Counted from the stretch's first letter, positions 24,894 to 33,682 are shown. The stretch is DNA of 64,000 nt from DASRDU01 sp046331565 (GCA_046331565.1 JAXLQP010000002.1:1865557-1929556), one strand, 5' to 3'. The notes: generated by a model from the letters alone, not told the origin. Numbers and translations are program-made.

Positions 24894-27035
24894 TTACCGA
24901 CCTGCGGCCATTGCCTTGCCGCGCGTCAGTGTTTTGCGCGCGGTGACGTGTTTGAGCAGTTCGGCTTTGTTCAGAAAGTAGGTTGATTTGGCGCGGCCTT
25001 TGCTGAACAGCTTCTCGGCCTGATCGTCCCAGTGACCTGATTCGGGATGATCGCTTTCGCCGAGGGGCAGAATCGTGAACGATTGCGGCGTCTTTGTCAG
25101 AATCACGATCTGCGTTGAAGTCTGGCCGCCCTGCCCGACCATTTCACTGCCGGTCTTTTTGTAACTGATCGCGCGCGGCGTGGCCATTCCCGCTTCAGCA
25201 ACCGTGCCGCCCGCGACCGGATACGTTTTGCCGCCCGTGCGACCAACGCGGAAGTAGCGACCGTAAGGCACTTCAAGCGAATTGAAATTGCTCCTGAGCC
25301 ACTGCGCGGCCTTGTCGAGAGCTTCAATCAGTTTTTCGTCAGTGAGCGTTGCAGGCACGCTCACGGCAGTCTGTTCGGGTTTGGATGGCAGCGACATCTT
25401 GAAGGCATAAAAGGCCAGCGCGCCTGTCGAATCGCTGTCGCTGCGACGGTTCCAGTTCTGAATCTGATTGTACACAGCCGTGGCGTCGGCGCTGTGGCCG
25501 TTTGTGCTGCCGCTCTTTTCCCACGCGGCTTTCAGACGCGCCTGCCACTCTTCGGCTTTGTAAACCTGCGGGCTGAAGGCGATGCTGATCATCTGATCAG
25601 GCGTGACGTTCTGCGCCGCGTGCAGTTGTTCGAGCGTCATCGCGGCGCGCTGGTGCGGTTCGCGCTTCGCGTCGTTGTAAACCCAGGGACGATCAGCATA
25701 TTTTTCAGGCACGAGCGGGCTGTCTTTCATCATCGTCCAGGGCGAGATGTTGTTGTTCTGCATGTAACCGCCCGGCGGATTGGTGATCTGCACCAGGTCT
25801 TCCATCGGATGAATGCCCTTCCATTCGCTCGCCGATGTATTGCCCGGCACAGGCTTGCTGAAGTCGAAACCTTTGGGACGAATCGGCACGCGCCCGGTGC
25901 GCTGGTAATAAATGTCGCCTTCGGTCGTGCCGACCATAATGTTCTGCGCCATCAGTTGCAGGTGCGAGAGCGCCTTTTTCATCTCCGTCAGGTTGCGCGC
26001 GGTGTACATCTGATAAATCTGATCGGTCAGGCCGATTTCGTTGAAGTACGGAATCGCCATCGCATAGGCCCTGCCACCACGCCGCGCCACCACAGGGCCG
26101 TGATGCGTGTATTCAATCTCGACCTCCTGGGTTTTCATCACACCGCCGTCAGAAACTTTGATCTGTTCCTTTCGCACGGTCATGTCTCGCCACTGCCCGT
26201 CGTATTTGTACTGGCGCGGGTTCGCGGGGTTGATCTCTTCCTCGTACACATCCGAAGTGTCAGGCCCGCCCGTCGTCATCGCCACTGAACACCATTTGCT
26301 GTGGCCGAGGCTGGGGAACGGCACGCCCAGAATGCTGACGCCTGAAACGGCAAAACCGCCCGCGTAAATTCTGACTTCGTAAAAACGAAACTCGCCGTAC
26401 CAGCCGAGGTGCGGGTCAATGACGGCATACGGCACTTTCAGTGAAGTCTTTGACGGCGCGAGCAGCATTTCATTCGAGCCGCGATAAGCGACCGGGTCAG
26501 GATCAATCCCGGCGCGTTTCAGATCGCCTGCGGCTTCGCCTTCGGGCCAGCCCCAGATGATGTAACGACCGAGCGCGATGACCTGCGCCGGGTGCAGTTC
26601 GGGCGCCCATTTCGGCACCTGTTCGGGATGTTCGCGCATGAACTGTTTGATGCCTTCCTGATAGGCTTCAATGCAGGCGCGCATCTTCGGGCTGACCTCG
26701 TTCCAGCGGGCGCGGCTGATGGCGGCGTGCTGCCAGGCGCGCTGTCGCCAGTCGTGGCGGAACCATTCCGGCCCGAAGGCTTCTGACATCGTGCCTTCGG
26801 CCTTGCGGTAATTGCGCAGCAGTTCTTCCAGGCGGTCTTCGGCCTGCGCGTAACCAATCGCAAAAGCCGCATCTTCAAGCGTCGCGGCAAAGATGTGCGG
26901 CGCGCCGAACTCATCGCGCAGGATTTCAATCTGCCCGCCCTTCGCCGCCATCTTCTTTGTTTGCGGCGTCCGGGCGCTGGCATCAACAACGATCAGGAGC
27001 AGTAACAACGGAAGCAGTTGATGGATTCTTTTCAT
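24894..27035 (-). CDS. Penicillin acylase-family (Ntn-hydrolase) enzyme, exported
   Basis: The product has 713 residues with an N-terminal signal peptide (LLPLLLLLIVVDASA). It has the family layout: an alpha-subunit start ('IEILRDEFGAPHIFA', 'GYAQAEDRLEELLRNYRKAEG'), then 'YRGSNEM' where Ser of the GSN motif would be the N-terminal nucleophile of the beta subunit after autocleavage. Later come 'HGPVV', 'AQNIMVGTTEGDIYYQRTGRVP' and 'QNNNISPWTM'. It probably hydrolyses N-acyl amides such as acyl-homoserine lactones, acyl amino acids or beta-lactams; the substrate is undetermined. Palindromic repeats flank it on both sides. Confidence 0.92.
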   Translation of the reverse strand: MKRIHQLLPLLLLLIVVDASARTPQTKKMAAKGGQIEILRDEFGAPHIFAATLEDAAFAIGYAQAEDRLEELLRNYRKAEGTMSEAFGPEWFRHDWRQRAWQHAAISRARWNEVSPKMRACIEAYQEGIKQFMREHPEQVPKWAPELHPAQVIALGRYIIWGWPEGEAAGDLKRAGIDPDPVAYRGSNEMLLAPSKTSLKVPYAVIDPHLGWYGEFRFYEVRIYAGGFAVSGVSILGVPFPSLGHSKWCSVAMTTGGPDTSDVYEEEINPANPRQYKYDGQWRDMTVRKEQIKVSDGGVMKTQEVEIEYTHHGPVVARRGGRAYAMAIPYFNEIGLTDQIYQMYTARNLTEMKKALSHLQLMAQNIMVGTTEGDIYYQRTGRVPIRPKGFDFSKPVPGNTSASEWKGIHPMEDLVQITNPPGGYMQNNNISPWTMMKDSPLVPEKYADRPWVYNDAKREPHQRAAMTLEQLHAAQNVTPDQMISIAFSPQVYKAEEWQARLKAAWEKSGSTNGHSADATAVYNQIQNWNRRSDSDSTGALAFYAFKMSLPSKPEQTAVSVPATLTDEKLIEALDKAAQWLRSNFNSLEVPYGRYFRVGRTGGKTYPVAGGTVAEAGMATPRAISYKKTGSEMVGQGGQTSTQIVILTKTPQSFTILPLGESDHPESGHWDDQAEKLFSKGRAKSTYFLNKAELLKHVTARKTLTRGKAMAAGR

Positions 27036-27060
27036 AATCAGCCGTCCTTGTCTGTGAGGT

Positions 27061-27171
27061 GAAGAGAGATGACGGAGCAGACGGAAAGAACGGAAGAAAC
27101 GAAAAGATCAGGTTGTCATCAGACCTGTTCCGTCTGTTCCGTTATTTCCGTGTGTTTCGTCATCTCTCTTC
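27061..27171. repeat. Long imperfect palindrome, 'ATGACGGAA' family, copy B
   Basis: Arms of about 50 bp (27061-27113 and 27121-27171) share the outer sequence GAAGAGAGATGACG and internal 'ACGGAA' units with copy A at 10722-10837. The distal arm overlaps the last codons and stop (TGA) of the DUF790 gene, so the repeat has become coding at its edge. It lies between that gene and the acylase gene. Confidence 0.88.
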
Positions 27172-28362
27172 TTCAATCAGTCGCAATAAAGCCAGATGAA
27201 CCGCTTTGGCATTGAGTGATGATTTGAAAACCAGCACGCTGGCCGGAAGCTGTGCGGGCGCTTCGCGGCTGCAGCGCAGTTCTTCAGAAACCGCAATCAG
27301 AAAATCGCTGAACCTGCCGCGCTCGAATTCCTTCAGCCGGTCATTCAAATAACGCGGCGTCCAGTAACCGGGCAGTTCAAGATAAACTTTTCGCCCCTGC
27401 GGATGAACCAGCACGAGATCAGGGACAAAGGCCGTTTCGCCCAGATCCAGCACTTCGCGGCAGGCGCGCAATTCCCATTCGCTGCCCGTCGCGCTCCAGC
27501 CTTCGATTAATTTACTGAGCAGCGGATTGGCTGCGGGAATCTCTTCAATCAGGTAATGCGACCGCAGTTTATGCTGTTCGCTGTCGAGTTCAAAGAAGGC
27601 TGTGCCGTTTTTAGTCGTAATCTCGGCTTTCATGCGCCAGCCCGGATAAAGCAGCAGCGCGGGCAGAAAGACAGCCATTTGAATGCCGTATTTCTGCGAA
27701 CGATGAAAGAGCGAAACGGGGCCGTTCAGGCTGATTTCATAACCCTTCGCCGGATTGCCGCTGATCGTGTGAATCAGCCCGCGACGGCGAATCTCCATAA
27801 ACAAACGGCGACTGACTTCAGGCTCCTTGTTGTCAAGCCACAGCCGCAGTTCAGTGCAGCGATACAGCAGCGCCTGAGCCTGCGCGACGTTGTAATGATC
27901 GAGCAGTTCGCGCCCGCCCGGTTCATCAAACCTCGTCAGCCGCTGCTGCTCGGTCAGGTCGGCATACAGGCCGGCCATCACTTCGTCAGGCGTGCATTCA
28001 AGTTCTTCGGCGACGGCATCAATCACCTGCTGCCGCGATTCACTGCTGACGGGATGATGCTGCGCGGCTTTGACAAAGAGCGCCTGGCGAATCTCAGCCG
28101 GGTCTTTCGCGCTGACCGTTTCAAGTTCGCAGCGATCCTCAAGCAGTTTGATCAGCCCGCGCAGGATGCGGTAATCGGTTCCTGTACCGACATATTCATC
28201 CAGCGCACGCACAAGTTCAGCGCGGGTTTTGTCGAGATGCTGGCTGACAATGAAGATCAGGTCTTCCGCCGTGCGCAGCAGCGCCGGATCGTCAGCGTCA
28301 ATGTAGCGCGGCCCCGTGCGGCGGCCACGCTGCCAGCTCATTGCCAGGTCAGCGGTCAGCAT
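27160..28362 (-). CDS. DUF790 family nuclease, Bax1-like
   Basis: The start chosen is 'MLTADLAMSWQRGRRTGPRYI', the canonical DUF790 N-terminus; the 32 extra upstream codons run through a palindromic repeat. The 400-residue length fits the family. The C-terminal part has a PD-(D/E)XK-like pattern: 'FVPDLVLVHPQGRKVYLELPGYWTPRYLNDRLKEF'-type strand-strand-helix, with P-D and the E of 'YLELPGYWTP' present, though the usual basic residue is not obvious to me. In archaea the DUF790 protein Bax1 binds helicase XPB and cuts DNA at repair-type junctions. Here the XPB-like helicase gene is immediately upstream on the same strand, so a functional pair is likely. The last codons come from the repeat at 27061. 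Confidence 0.9.
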   Translation of the reverse strand: MLTADLAMSWQRGRRTGPRYIDADDPALLRTAEDLIFIVSQHLDKTRAELVRALDEYVGTGTDYRILRGLIKLLEDRCELETVSAKDPAEIRQALFVKAAQHHPVSSESRQQVIDAVAEELECTPDEVMAGLYADLTEQQRLTRFDEPGGRELLDHYNVAQAQALLYRCTELRLWLDNKEPEVSRRLFMEIRRRGLIHTISGNPAKGYEISLNGPVSLFHRSQKYGIQMAVFLPALLLYPGWRMKAEITTKNGTAFFELDSEQHKLRSHYLIEEIPAANPLLSKLIEGWSATGSEWELRACREVLDLGETAFVPDLVLVHPQGRKVYLELPGYWTPRYLNDRLKEFERGRFSDFLIAVSEELRCSREAPAQLPASVLVFKSSLNAKAVHLALLRLIEEER

Positions 28363-28384
28363 CTGGTTCTGATCTGTCAGTCTG

Positions 28385-28470
28385 AATGGAACACGGATGA
28401 AACTGATCCGACTGATCAAAACAGATTGATCAGTTCTGATCTGTCGCCTCCGCTTCATCCGTGTTCCATT
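28385..28470. repeat. Palindrome between helicase and nuclease genes
   Basis: Perfect 17-bp outer arms (AATGGAACACGGATGAA at 28385-28401, complement at 28454-28470) enclose imperfect inner pairing made of 'ACTGATC' phrases. It occupies most of the gap between the XPB-like helicase stop and the DUF790 start. Confidence 0.85.
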
Positions 28471-28500
28471 ACGACTTCATTTCCAGCTTTCATTCATCAC

Positions 28501-29922
28501 TTATCGCGGCTCAAGCCAGCCTGTATCCAGCACTGGTTCGTCATCACGATCCTGCCGGAACTGCGCGGCATCGCTGCGTCGTTCGCTGATGCGTTCTTCA
28601 GTCGTGCCTGCGGTGACGACTTCGTACAGGATGGCTTCCTTGTCGGGCGTTTTGCGCAGGATGCGACCGAGGCGTTGAATGTGTTCACGGGTCGAACCGG
28701 AACCTGACAGCACGACGGCCACCGACGCTTCGGGAATGTTGACACCTTCGTTGAGAACCTTTGAAGTGGCGAGCGCAAGCAGGCTGCCGTGATTGAAGGC
28801 TTCGAGCCACTGCTTTCTTTCCTTCACCGGAGTTTCGTGCGTGATGGCCGGAATCAGAAACTGTTCCGAGATGCGATAGACCATCTCGTTTTCAGCGGTG
28901 AAGATCAGCACGCGGTCGCGGCGATGACGGTGCAGCAGTTTGCTGAGAACCTCAAGCTTGGCTTCGGTGCCGAGCGCGATGCGCTTTGATTCGCGGTAAG
29001 CCTGCATGGCGCGGCGTCCCGCTTCGCTGCGGGCGCTCGCAAAAACGAATGACTGCCAGCCCTGCAACCCGCCGAATGAAATTCCTTCGGACGCAACAAA
29101 CTGACGAAAGATGGCGCGCTCGCGGTTGTAGCGGGCCTGCTCCTGCGGCGTCAGTTGCACGGTGATCTTTTCAATTGTGTAATCGGCCAGGTATTCGCCC
29201 GCCAGGTGCTGCGCTTCGCGGCGATAGACTATCGGCCCGATCAGCGGGACTAATAATTCTTCGCCGCCATCGGCGCGGTCAGGCGTCGCCGTCAGCCCCA
29301 GGCGAAACGGCGCGATTGAAAGTTCAGCGGCGTAACGATAAACGCTGCCCGGCAGGTGATGGCATTCGTCAAAGATGATCAGCCCGAACTGATTGCCCAG
29401 GCGTTCCATAAACCGAAACGCCGAAGCGTAAGTTGTCACCGTGATCGCGCCGGTTTCAAAATAGCCGCCGCCGATCAGCCCGATTTCGGCCAGAAAGCAC
29501 GACACCAGCAGGTCGTACCACTGATTCATCAGATCAATCGTCGGCACAATGACCAGCGTCGAACGCCCGCACATTTCAATTGCCATCTGCGCGACGAAGC
29601 TTTTGCCTGCGCCGGTCGGCAGGATGATGACGCCGCGTCGCCCGGCGCGCTGCCACGCGGCAATTGATTCCTGCTGATAGGGTCGCGGTTCAACTTTCAG
29701 ATCGGTGCGAAACTGAAATTCAAGGTATTTGCGGGCCTGATCCTGGTGCGGAATCTTCTGCCTGACCAGCTCGGTCAGCGCCTGGCGGTAAGCGATGGCA
29801 GGGGCGCGCCAGCGGCGCACGCGCTCGTCCCACTGAAAGACAGCAGGCACCTGGGCACTGGCTTCAGCGCCTTCCAGCACCAGCGTTCCGGCATCGAATT
29901 GCAAAGTTAATTCGTCAGGCAT
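28501..29922 (-). CDS. XPB/Rad25-like superfamily 2 DNA helicase
   Basis: The ATG eight codons inside a GTG-started frame is preferred, giving 473 residues. The N-terminus resembles the XPB damage-recognition-like region ('MPDELTLQFDAGTLVLEG', 'VFQWDERVRRWRAPAIAYRQAL'). The SF2 motifs follow in order: Q-like 'EPRPYQQESIAAW', Walker A LPTGAGKSF, Ib 'TYASAF', DECH box 'IFDECHHLPG', motif III 'LGLTATPDR', motif V 'ATSKVLNEGVNIPEA' and motif VI 'QRLGRILRK'. The size is that of archaeal and bacterial XPB rather than eukaryotic XPB. It is paired with the DUF790/Bax1-like nuclease downstream, suggesting a nucleotide-excision-type repair module alongside UvrABC. Confidence 0.93.
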   Translation of the reverse strand: MPDELTLQFDAGTLVLEGAEASAQVPAVFQWDERVRRWRAPAIAYRQALTELVRQKIPHQDQARKYLEFQFRTDLKVEPRPYQQESIAAWQRAGRRGVIILPTGAGKSFVAQMAIEMCGRSTLVIVPTIDLMNQWYDLLVSCFLAEIGLIGGGYFETGAITVTTYASAFRFMERLGNQFGLIIFDECHHLPGSVYRYAAELSIAPFRLGLTATPDRADGGEELLVPLIGPIVYRREAQHLAGEYLADYTIEKITVQLTPQEQARYNRERAIFRQFVASEGISFGGLQGWQSFVFASARSEAGRRAMQAYRESKRIALGTEAKLEVLSKLLHRHRRDRVLIFTAENEMVYRISEQFLIPAITHETPVKERKQWLEAFNHGSLLALATSKVLNEGVNIPEASVAVVLSGSGSTREHIQRLGRILRKTPDKEAILYEVVTAGTTEERISERRSDAAQFRQDRDDEPVLDTGWLEPR

Positions 29923-29985
29923 GACAGACCAGACTTCATTTGCCACAAACGGCCCGGTCTGGTCAATGTGCGGGCAGCCACAGCT

Positions 29986-30987
29986 TCAGCGTTCGCTGCG
30001 GCTGGCGGCGCTGGCAGGGCGACGATGGCGGTCGGCAGCGGCGTAATAGCCTTCGCGGGCGCGCACGATGATTCTGGGTGAGCTGGCTGGCGGAGTGACT
30101 TTGACTTTGATTTTGCGCCATTTGCCATCAGCGATGAAAGCTGACGGAACGTAACCGATGGAATACTGCTGGCGCAGTTCGAGCGCGATTTTCTCGAAGG
30201 CTTCGGCCATCCGGTCAGTATTTTCGGCCAGAAAATACTTGCCGCCTGAAACGCTGCTCAGTTCATCCATCACCAGATCGCCGATGCCGCGCGGTACGTA
30301 TTCCCTGATCAGGATGCCGTAAATCATGACATCGGCCTCTTTGACCATCTGGCGGATTTTCTTGTAAGTCATCCGCGAATTGTTGTCTTCGCCGTCACTG
30401 ATGATGATCAGCGCGCGCCGGGGCCATTTGCCGTGACTGATCTGTTCAAGGCCAAGCACGACGGCATCATAGAGCGCGGTGTCGCCGCCCGGCTGAATGC
30501 CCGCGAGCCTGTTCATCAACGCTGCGCCGTCGCTCGTGTTTTCCATCAGCACCTGCGCGTGATCATTGAAGCCGATCAGGCAGTATTCGTCATCCGGGTG
30601 GCTGGTCTGAATGAAATGACTGAGCGCTTCGCGGGCGCGCCTGATTTTTTCGCCCTGCATCGAACCCGACAGGTCAAAAACGATGCCAATCGAAGCAGGC
30701 GCATCGTGCGCGCTGAAAAAGCTGATCTCCTGCGCCACCTTGTCTTCGTAAACCTGGAAAGCGTCTTTGGGCAGGCCCGTGATAAAGCGGCCCTGCGCGT
30801 CGGTAATGCTGACGGTGACGGAAATGACTTCGGTGCTGATGGCGACGCGGCCATCGTCGGCAGTCGCAGGAGTAAAGGCAGTGCGGGGCTGCTGCCCGGC
30901 GGCAGGGTTCAGGACAGTCGTCAGCGTCACGGTCACCAGACACGCAACACACAGCAGTCTCAGCAAGGTGCGGGGCCGATCTTTCAT
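29986..30987 (-). CDS. VWFA-related Acidobacterial-domain (TIGR03436) secreted protein
   Basis: The product has 333 residues with signal peptide 'LLCVACLVTVTLTTVLNPAAG' and ribosome-binding site GGAGGT. The family opening is 'VSVTITDAQGRFITGLPKDAFQVYEDKVAQEISFFS'-like, followed by a von Willebrand A domain with an intact MIDAS start (DLSGSMQ), then 'GGDTALYDAV' and 'IISDGEDNNS'. TIGR03436 proteins are abundant in Acidobacteriota and their role is unknown; the VWA fold suggests metal-dependent protein binding at the surface. Divergent from the gene at 31268. Confidence 0.93.
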   Translation of the reverse strand: MKDRPRTLLRLLCVACLVTVTLTTVLNPAAGQQPRTAFTPATADDGRVAISTEVISVTVSITDAQGRFITGLPKDAFQVYEDKVAQEISFFSAHDAPASIGIVFDLSGSMQGEKIRRAREALSHFIQTSHPDDEYCLIGFNDHAQVLMENTSDGAALMNRLAGIQPGGDTALYDAVVLGLEQISHGKWPRRALIIISDGEDNNSRMTYKKIRQMVKEADVMIYGILIREYVPRGIGDLVMDELSSVSGGKYFLAENTDRMAEAFEKIALELRQQYSIGYVPSAFIADGKWRKIKVKVTPPASSPRIIVRAREGYYAAADRHRRPASAASRSER

Positions 30988-31267
30988 ATCGCTGACCTCC
31001 GGCAGACGTTCGCGGTCATTGTCCCGGAATGAAGTCCTGTTCTGCTGACTTCAGCCTGGTTTCTCAAAGATGAACATTCACAATTCGCGGCGTAATCCAT
31101 TCATGGCGAAACCAGCGGCTGATTTTTCCGGCCTGAAGCAAGGGAAGCAGGCACAGGCCGCGCGGTTTCGACCACGCAGAGAGTGTTCTTTTCAGCCGTT
31201 TCGCGGGCAATGCTTCGCTGTGCGATGATGACGCCGCTTATTTCACCACATCAGGAGGAAAACCGAA

Positions 31268-32182
31268 ATGAACGCTGTTCGTGCGCTGACTTTTCATCTG
31301 CTGCTGTGCCTGTGCTTCAGTTGCGTTTCAGTCCGGGCGCAGCAGTCCGACGCTGATCATCAGGCGCAGTCAGCGCAGAAAGCCGCCCGCCTTTCGCCCG
31401 GCGCGCAGGAAGCCGCGCAACTGATCGGCGTGGCCGAACTGATTGAACGTTATCAGCAGTTGCCCGCCGCCGAACGTCAGTATGGCCGCACCATGAGTCA
31501 GGAAGCGCTGATGTTGCGACTGCAGATCAATGAAGCCGTGCTGACCGCATCACTCGAAGCTGACGGTGTGCTGGCCGAACTCGACAGCGAAATCGAAAAG
31601 CTCAATTCGATTCGCGCCTTTCTCGAATCGCGGCGTGACCACGCGCTCGCCATCAGCGCCATTGCCAGCCTTGTGACGGGCGGCGTTGGCGGTGTGGTCG
31701 GGACATCACTTCAGCTCAGCGAAAACACTTCGCGCACCGGCAACATCATCGGCGTCGCGGGCGGCGCAATCTCAACCTTTCTTTCAGCTTTGGGCATTCA
31801 TCAGCAGCACGGCGGCAGGCGCGAATTTCACGACGCGCCGAATATGCTGGCCCCGTTCTTTGACCGCAAAGGCGAATATCACGCGCGTTATCCCGATGCG
31901 TTCTGGCAATACCTGAACTCACCCGTTCCGACTGAACCGCAGAAAGGCACGCGGCGCGAACGGCTGCACAGGGATTGGATCGAAGCCGGGTACATCGAAG
32001 CCGCCGACAGCGGCAGGGGAAAAGACAAGATCGCCTTTCTGACCAGCGCCAGTTCTGAAAATCGCAGACTGACGCTCGATCTGCTCAGCGACCGCGCCGC
32101 GATGCTCGCGGGCATTCGCGTCTGGGCGGAACTGATGAAGCGCGACCTGAGCAAGCTGATGCTGGCCCTGCGCGCACAGTGA
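31268..32182 (+). CDS. Exported protein of unknown function
   Basis: The product has 304 residues. A strong ribosome-binding site (AGGAGG) precedes the ATG. A signal peptide (LTFHLLLCLCFSCVSVRAQ) is followed by a helical, coiled-coil-prone region (about 85-125), and then a Gly/Ala-rich hydrophobic segment ('ISAIASLVTGGVGGVVGTSLQ', about 130-150, and 'NIIGVAGGAISTFLSALG'). The C-terminal half is soluble. I do not recognise the family; the coiled coil plus Gly-rich hairpin suggests membrane association from the periplasmic side. The 280-bp divergent gap before it holds no other gene that I can see. Confidence 0.75.
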   Translation: MNAVRALTFHLLLCLCFSCVSVRAQQSDADHQAQSAQKAARLSPGAQEAAQLIGVAELIERYQQLPAAERQYGRTMSQEALMLRLQINEAVLTASLEADGVLAELDSEIEKLNSIRAFLESRRDHALAISAIASLVTGGVGGVVGTSLQLSENTSRTGNIIGVAGGAISTFLSALGIHQQHGGRREFHDAPNMLAPFFDRKGEYHARYPDAFWQYLNSPVPTEPQKGTRRERLHRDWIEAGYIEAADSGRGKDKIAFLTSASSENRRLTLDLLSDRAAMLAGIRVWAELMKRDLSKLMLALRAQ

Positions 32183-32204
32183 CGCGGGCCGGACGAAAAC
32201 ATTG

Positions 32205-32260
32205 AGCGGACTTCAGATCTGTGTACGAACTCAGCAGGTGTGGCGCGATTACAAACCAAT
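32205..32260. repeat. Half-copy of the MITE-like element
   Basis: The stretch GGACTTCAGATCTGTGTACG, followed by GGTGTGGCGCGATT, matches the left end of the element at 24673-24820. The second arm is missing, so this looks like a degraded or truncated copy. It lies directly after the exported-protein gene. Confidence 0.6.
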
Positions 32261-32380
32261 CTGATTTGCGGTTTCGGATTTTGTCTGTCGCGGGAATTTT
32301 ATTGCGCGCTCGCCGGATTATACCTGTGCGCGACGCTGTCATCGCGTCAACAAAACATCGCTCAGGAAAGGATTCGACCA

Positions 32381-32809
32381 ATGGAACTGGCACACAATCA
32401 GACAATGATCCTGACCCGGCGGCAGAACATTGCAAGCTGGACGCTGCGCGTGATCGTCGCCGTCATTCTGCTGCAAACGCTCTTTTTCAAATTCAGCGGA
32501 GCCGCTGAATCGGTCTACATTTTCTCGACGCTCGGCGCTGAACCCTGGGGCCGCCTCGGTTCCGGCGTGATTGAGCTGATCGCCTCGGCGCTGCTGCTCT
32601 GGCCGCGCACCGTCGCGCTCGGAGCGTTGCTTGCGCTCGGCACAATCAGCGGCGCAATCCTCGCGCACCTGACGCGGCTCGGCATCGCGCTGACTGCCGT
32701 TGACGATCACGGCGAACTCTTTGCGCTCGCCATTGCAGTTTTTATCGGCAGCGCGCTGACGCTGTTCATTCATCGCCGCGAAATTCCGGTAATCGGCAGC
32801 CGGCTCTGA
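32381..32809 (+). CDS. DoxX-like small membrane protein
   Basis: The start chosen is the ATG of 'MELAHNQTM', preceded by CAGGAAAGG; the longer frame starts inside the element remnant. The 142-residue protein has four predicted transmembrane helices with the DoxX pattern ('LRVIVAVILLQTLFFKFSGA', 'SGVIELIASALLLWPRTVALGALLALGTISGAILAHL'). DoxX-family proteins are poorly defined and are linked to redox or thiosulfate metabolism in a few cases; no such genes are nearby. Confidence 0.85.
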   Translation: MELAHNQTMILTRRQNIASWTLRVIVAVILLQTLFFKFSGAAESVYIFSTLGAEPWGRLGSGVIELIASALLLWPRTVALGALLALGTISGAILAHLTRLGIALTAVDDHGELFALAIAVFIGSALTLFIHRREIPVIGSRL

Positions 32810-32814
32810 ATCAG

Positions 32815-32965
32815 CCACGAATGAACACAAATTTTCGTGAATGGAAATTTCATCAATTGTGTTGCGCCCGTTTTCTCATTCGTGTCAATTCGTGTTCATT
32901 CCTGGCCTGTTCCACAGCTTCCTCTGCTCCGTGCCTCTGCGCCTCTGCGTGAGATATTTCTGCCG
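32815..32965. repeat. Composite palindrome of 'CACGAATGAACAC' phrases
   Basis: The left arm CCACGAATGAACACAAAT (from 32815) pairs with GTGTTCATTC...TGG near 32891-32905. After it comes a one-sided run of 'CCTCTGCGCCTCTGCGTGAG' phrases (about 32921-32955). The structure separates the DoxX-like gene from the peptidase-like gene and forms the spurious upstream extension of the latter's frame. Confidence 0.65.
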
Positions 32966-33016
32966 ACCTTCATCAGTGAATTGCACCCGCCTGACGCTGC
33001 AACACATAATCACTCT

Positions 33017-33682
33017 GTGCTGCGATGGTTACTGCCCATTGTGATGCTGCTTCCCTGCCCGGCCTTTGCTGCCACTCCGCCTGACCAGACAATCGAACGA
33101 ACGCAGCAACTGATTGATGAAATCAGAACCGCATCCTTTCCCGAACTGAAAGATGTCATCATCAGAGTTGAACTGCTGCGCAGCGATTCAGATTACTTTC
33201 GCACCCGGTTTGCCATTCCGCAGTTTTTGTCCGGGCGAATGATTTACCTGCTGCGCGTCAGGCCTGACGTGTTTGCGCTTGCTGCGCCTGAAGCGGGCAT
33301 TCGCGCCATCATCGCGCACGAACTCAGCCACATTCTCTGGTTTCGACGGCGCAACCGCCTGCAACTGCTCGGCCTGATGAGGCTGGCTTCGGCTGATTTT
33401 ACGGCGCGGTTTGAAAGGTGGACTGATTTGCAGGCCATCGCGCGCGGTTACGGCGACGGGTTGAAGGAATATCGAATGTGGCTTTATCAGCACATTTCGC
33501 CGCAAAAGCTCAGAGAAAAGCAGCGCAACTATTTTTCGCCCGTCGAGATTGAAGCGATTCAGGCGCGCACGCGAAATCATCCTGAACTCTTTGCCGCGTG
33601 GTTCAGAAAGGTTCCGCTGAGTCTCAGTCAGATTCTCAGCCAGCGGCCTTCCGAAAATGTTCACGGTACGAATCAACAATGA
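33017..33682 (+). CDS. Exported M48-like putative metalloprotease
   Basis: The open frame is longer, but the upstream part translates repeat DNA. A GTG at 33017 gives a clean signal peptide (VLRWLLPIVMLLPCPAFA); an ATG nine codons on is an alternative. The mature domain of about 200 residues carries the zinc-protease motif HELSH ('IIAHELSHILWF') and a downstream 'FERWTDLQAIARGYGD' that could supply the third ligand. The overall order resembles small M48-type peptidases, but I cannot assign a subfamily. Its last 47 bp overlap the 3' end of the convergent rbsC gene. Confidence 0.65.
   Translation: MLRWLLPIVMLLPCPAFAATPPDQTIERTQQLIDEIRTASFPELKDVIIRVELLRSDSDYFRTRFAIPQFLSGRMIYLLRVRPDVFALAAPEAGIRAIIAHELSHILWFRRRNRLQLLGLMRLASADFTARFERWTDLQAIARGYGDGLKEYRMWLYQHISPQKLREKQRNYFSPVEIEAIQARTRNHPELFAAWFRKVPLSLSQILSQRPSENVHGTNQQ

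Noticed and set aside
24894..27035. Beta-lactam resistance gene
   Set aside because: The penicillin-acylase family is broad and nothing in the sequence or neighbourhood points to antibiotics.
28363..28458. N-terminal extension of the DUF790 protein
   Set aside because: It translates the palindromic repeat at 28385-28470, and the family N-terminus begins at the inner ATG.
32837..33016. N-terminal extension of the peptidase-like protein
   Set aside because: It consists of translated repeat phrases; a signal peptide begins only at 33017.
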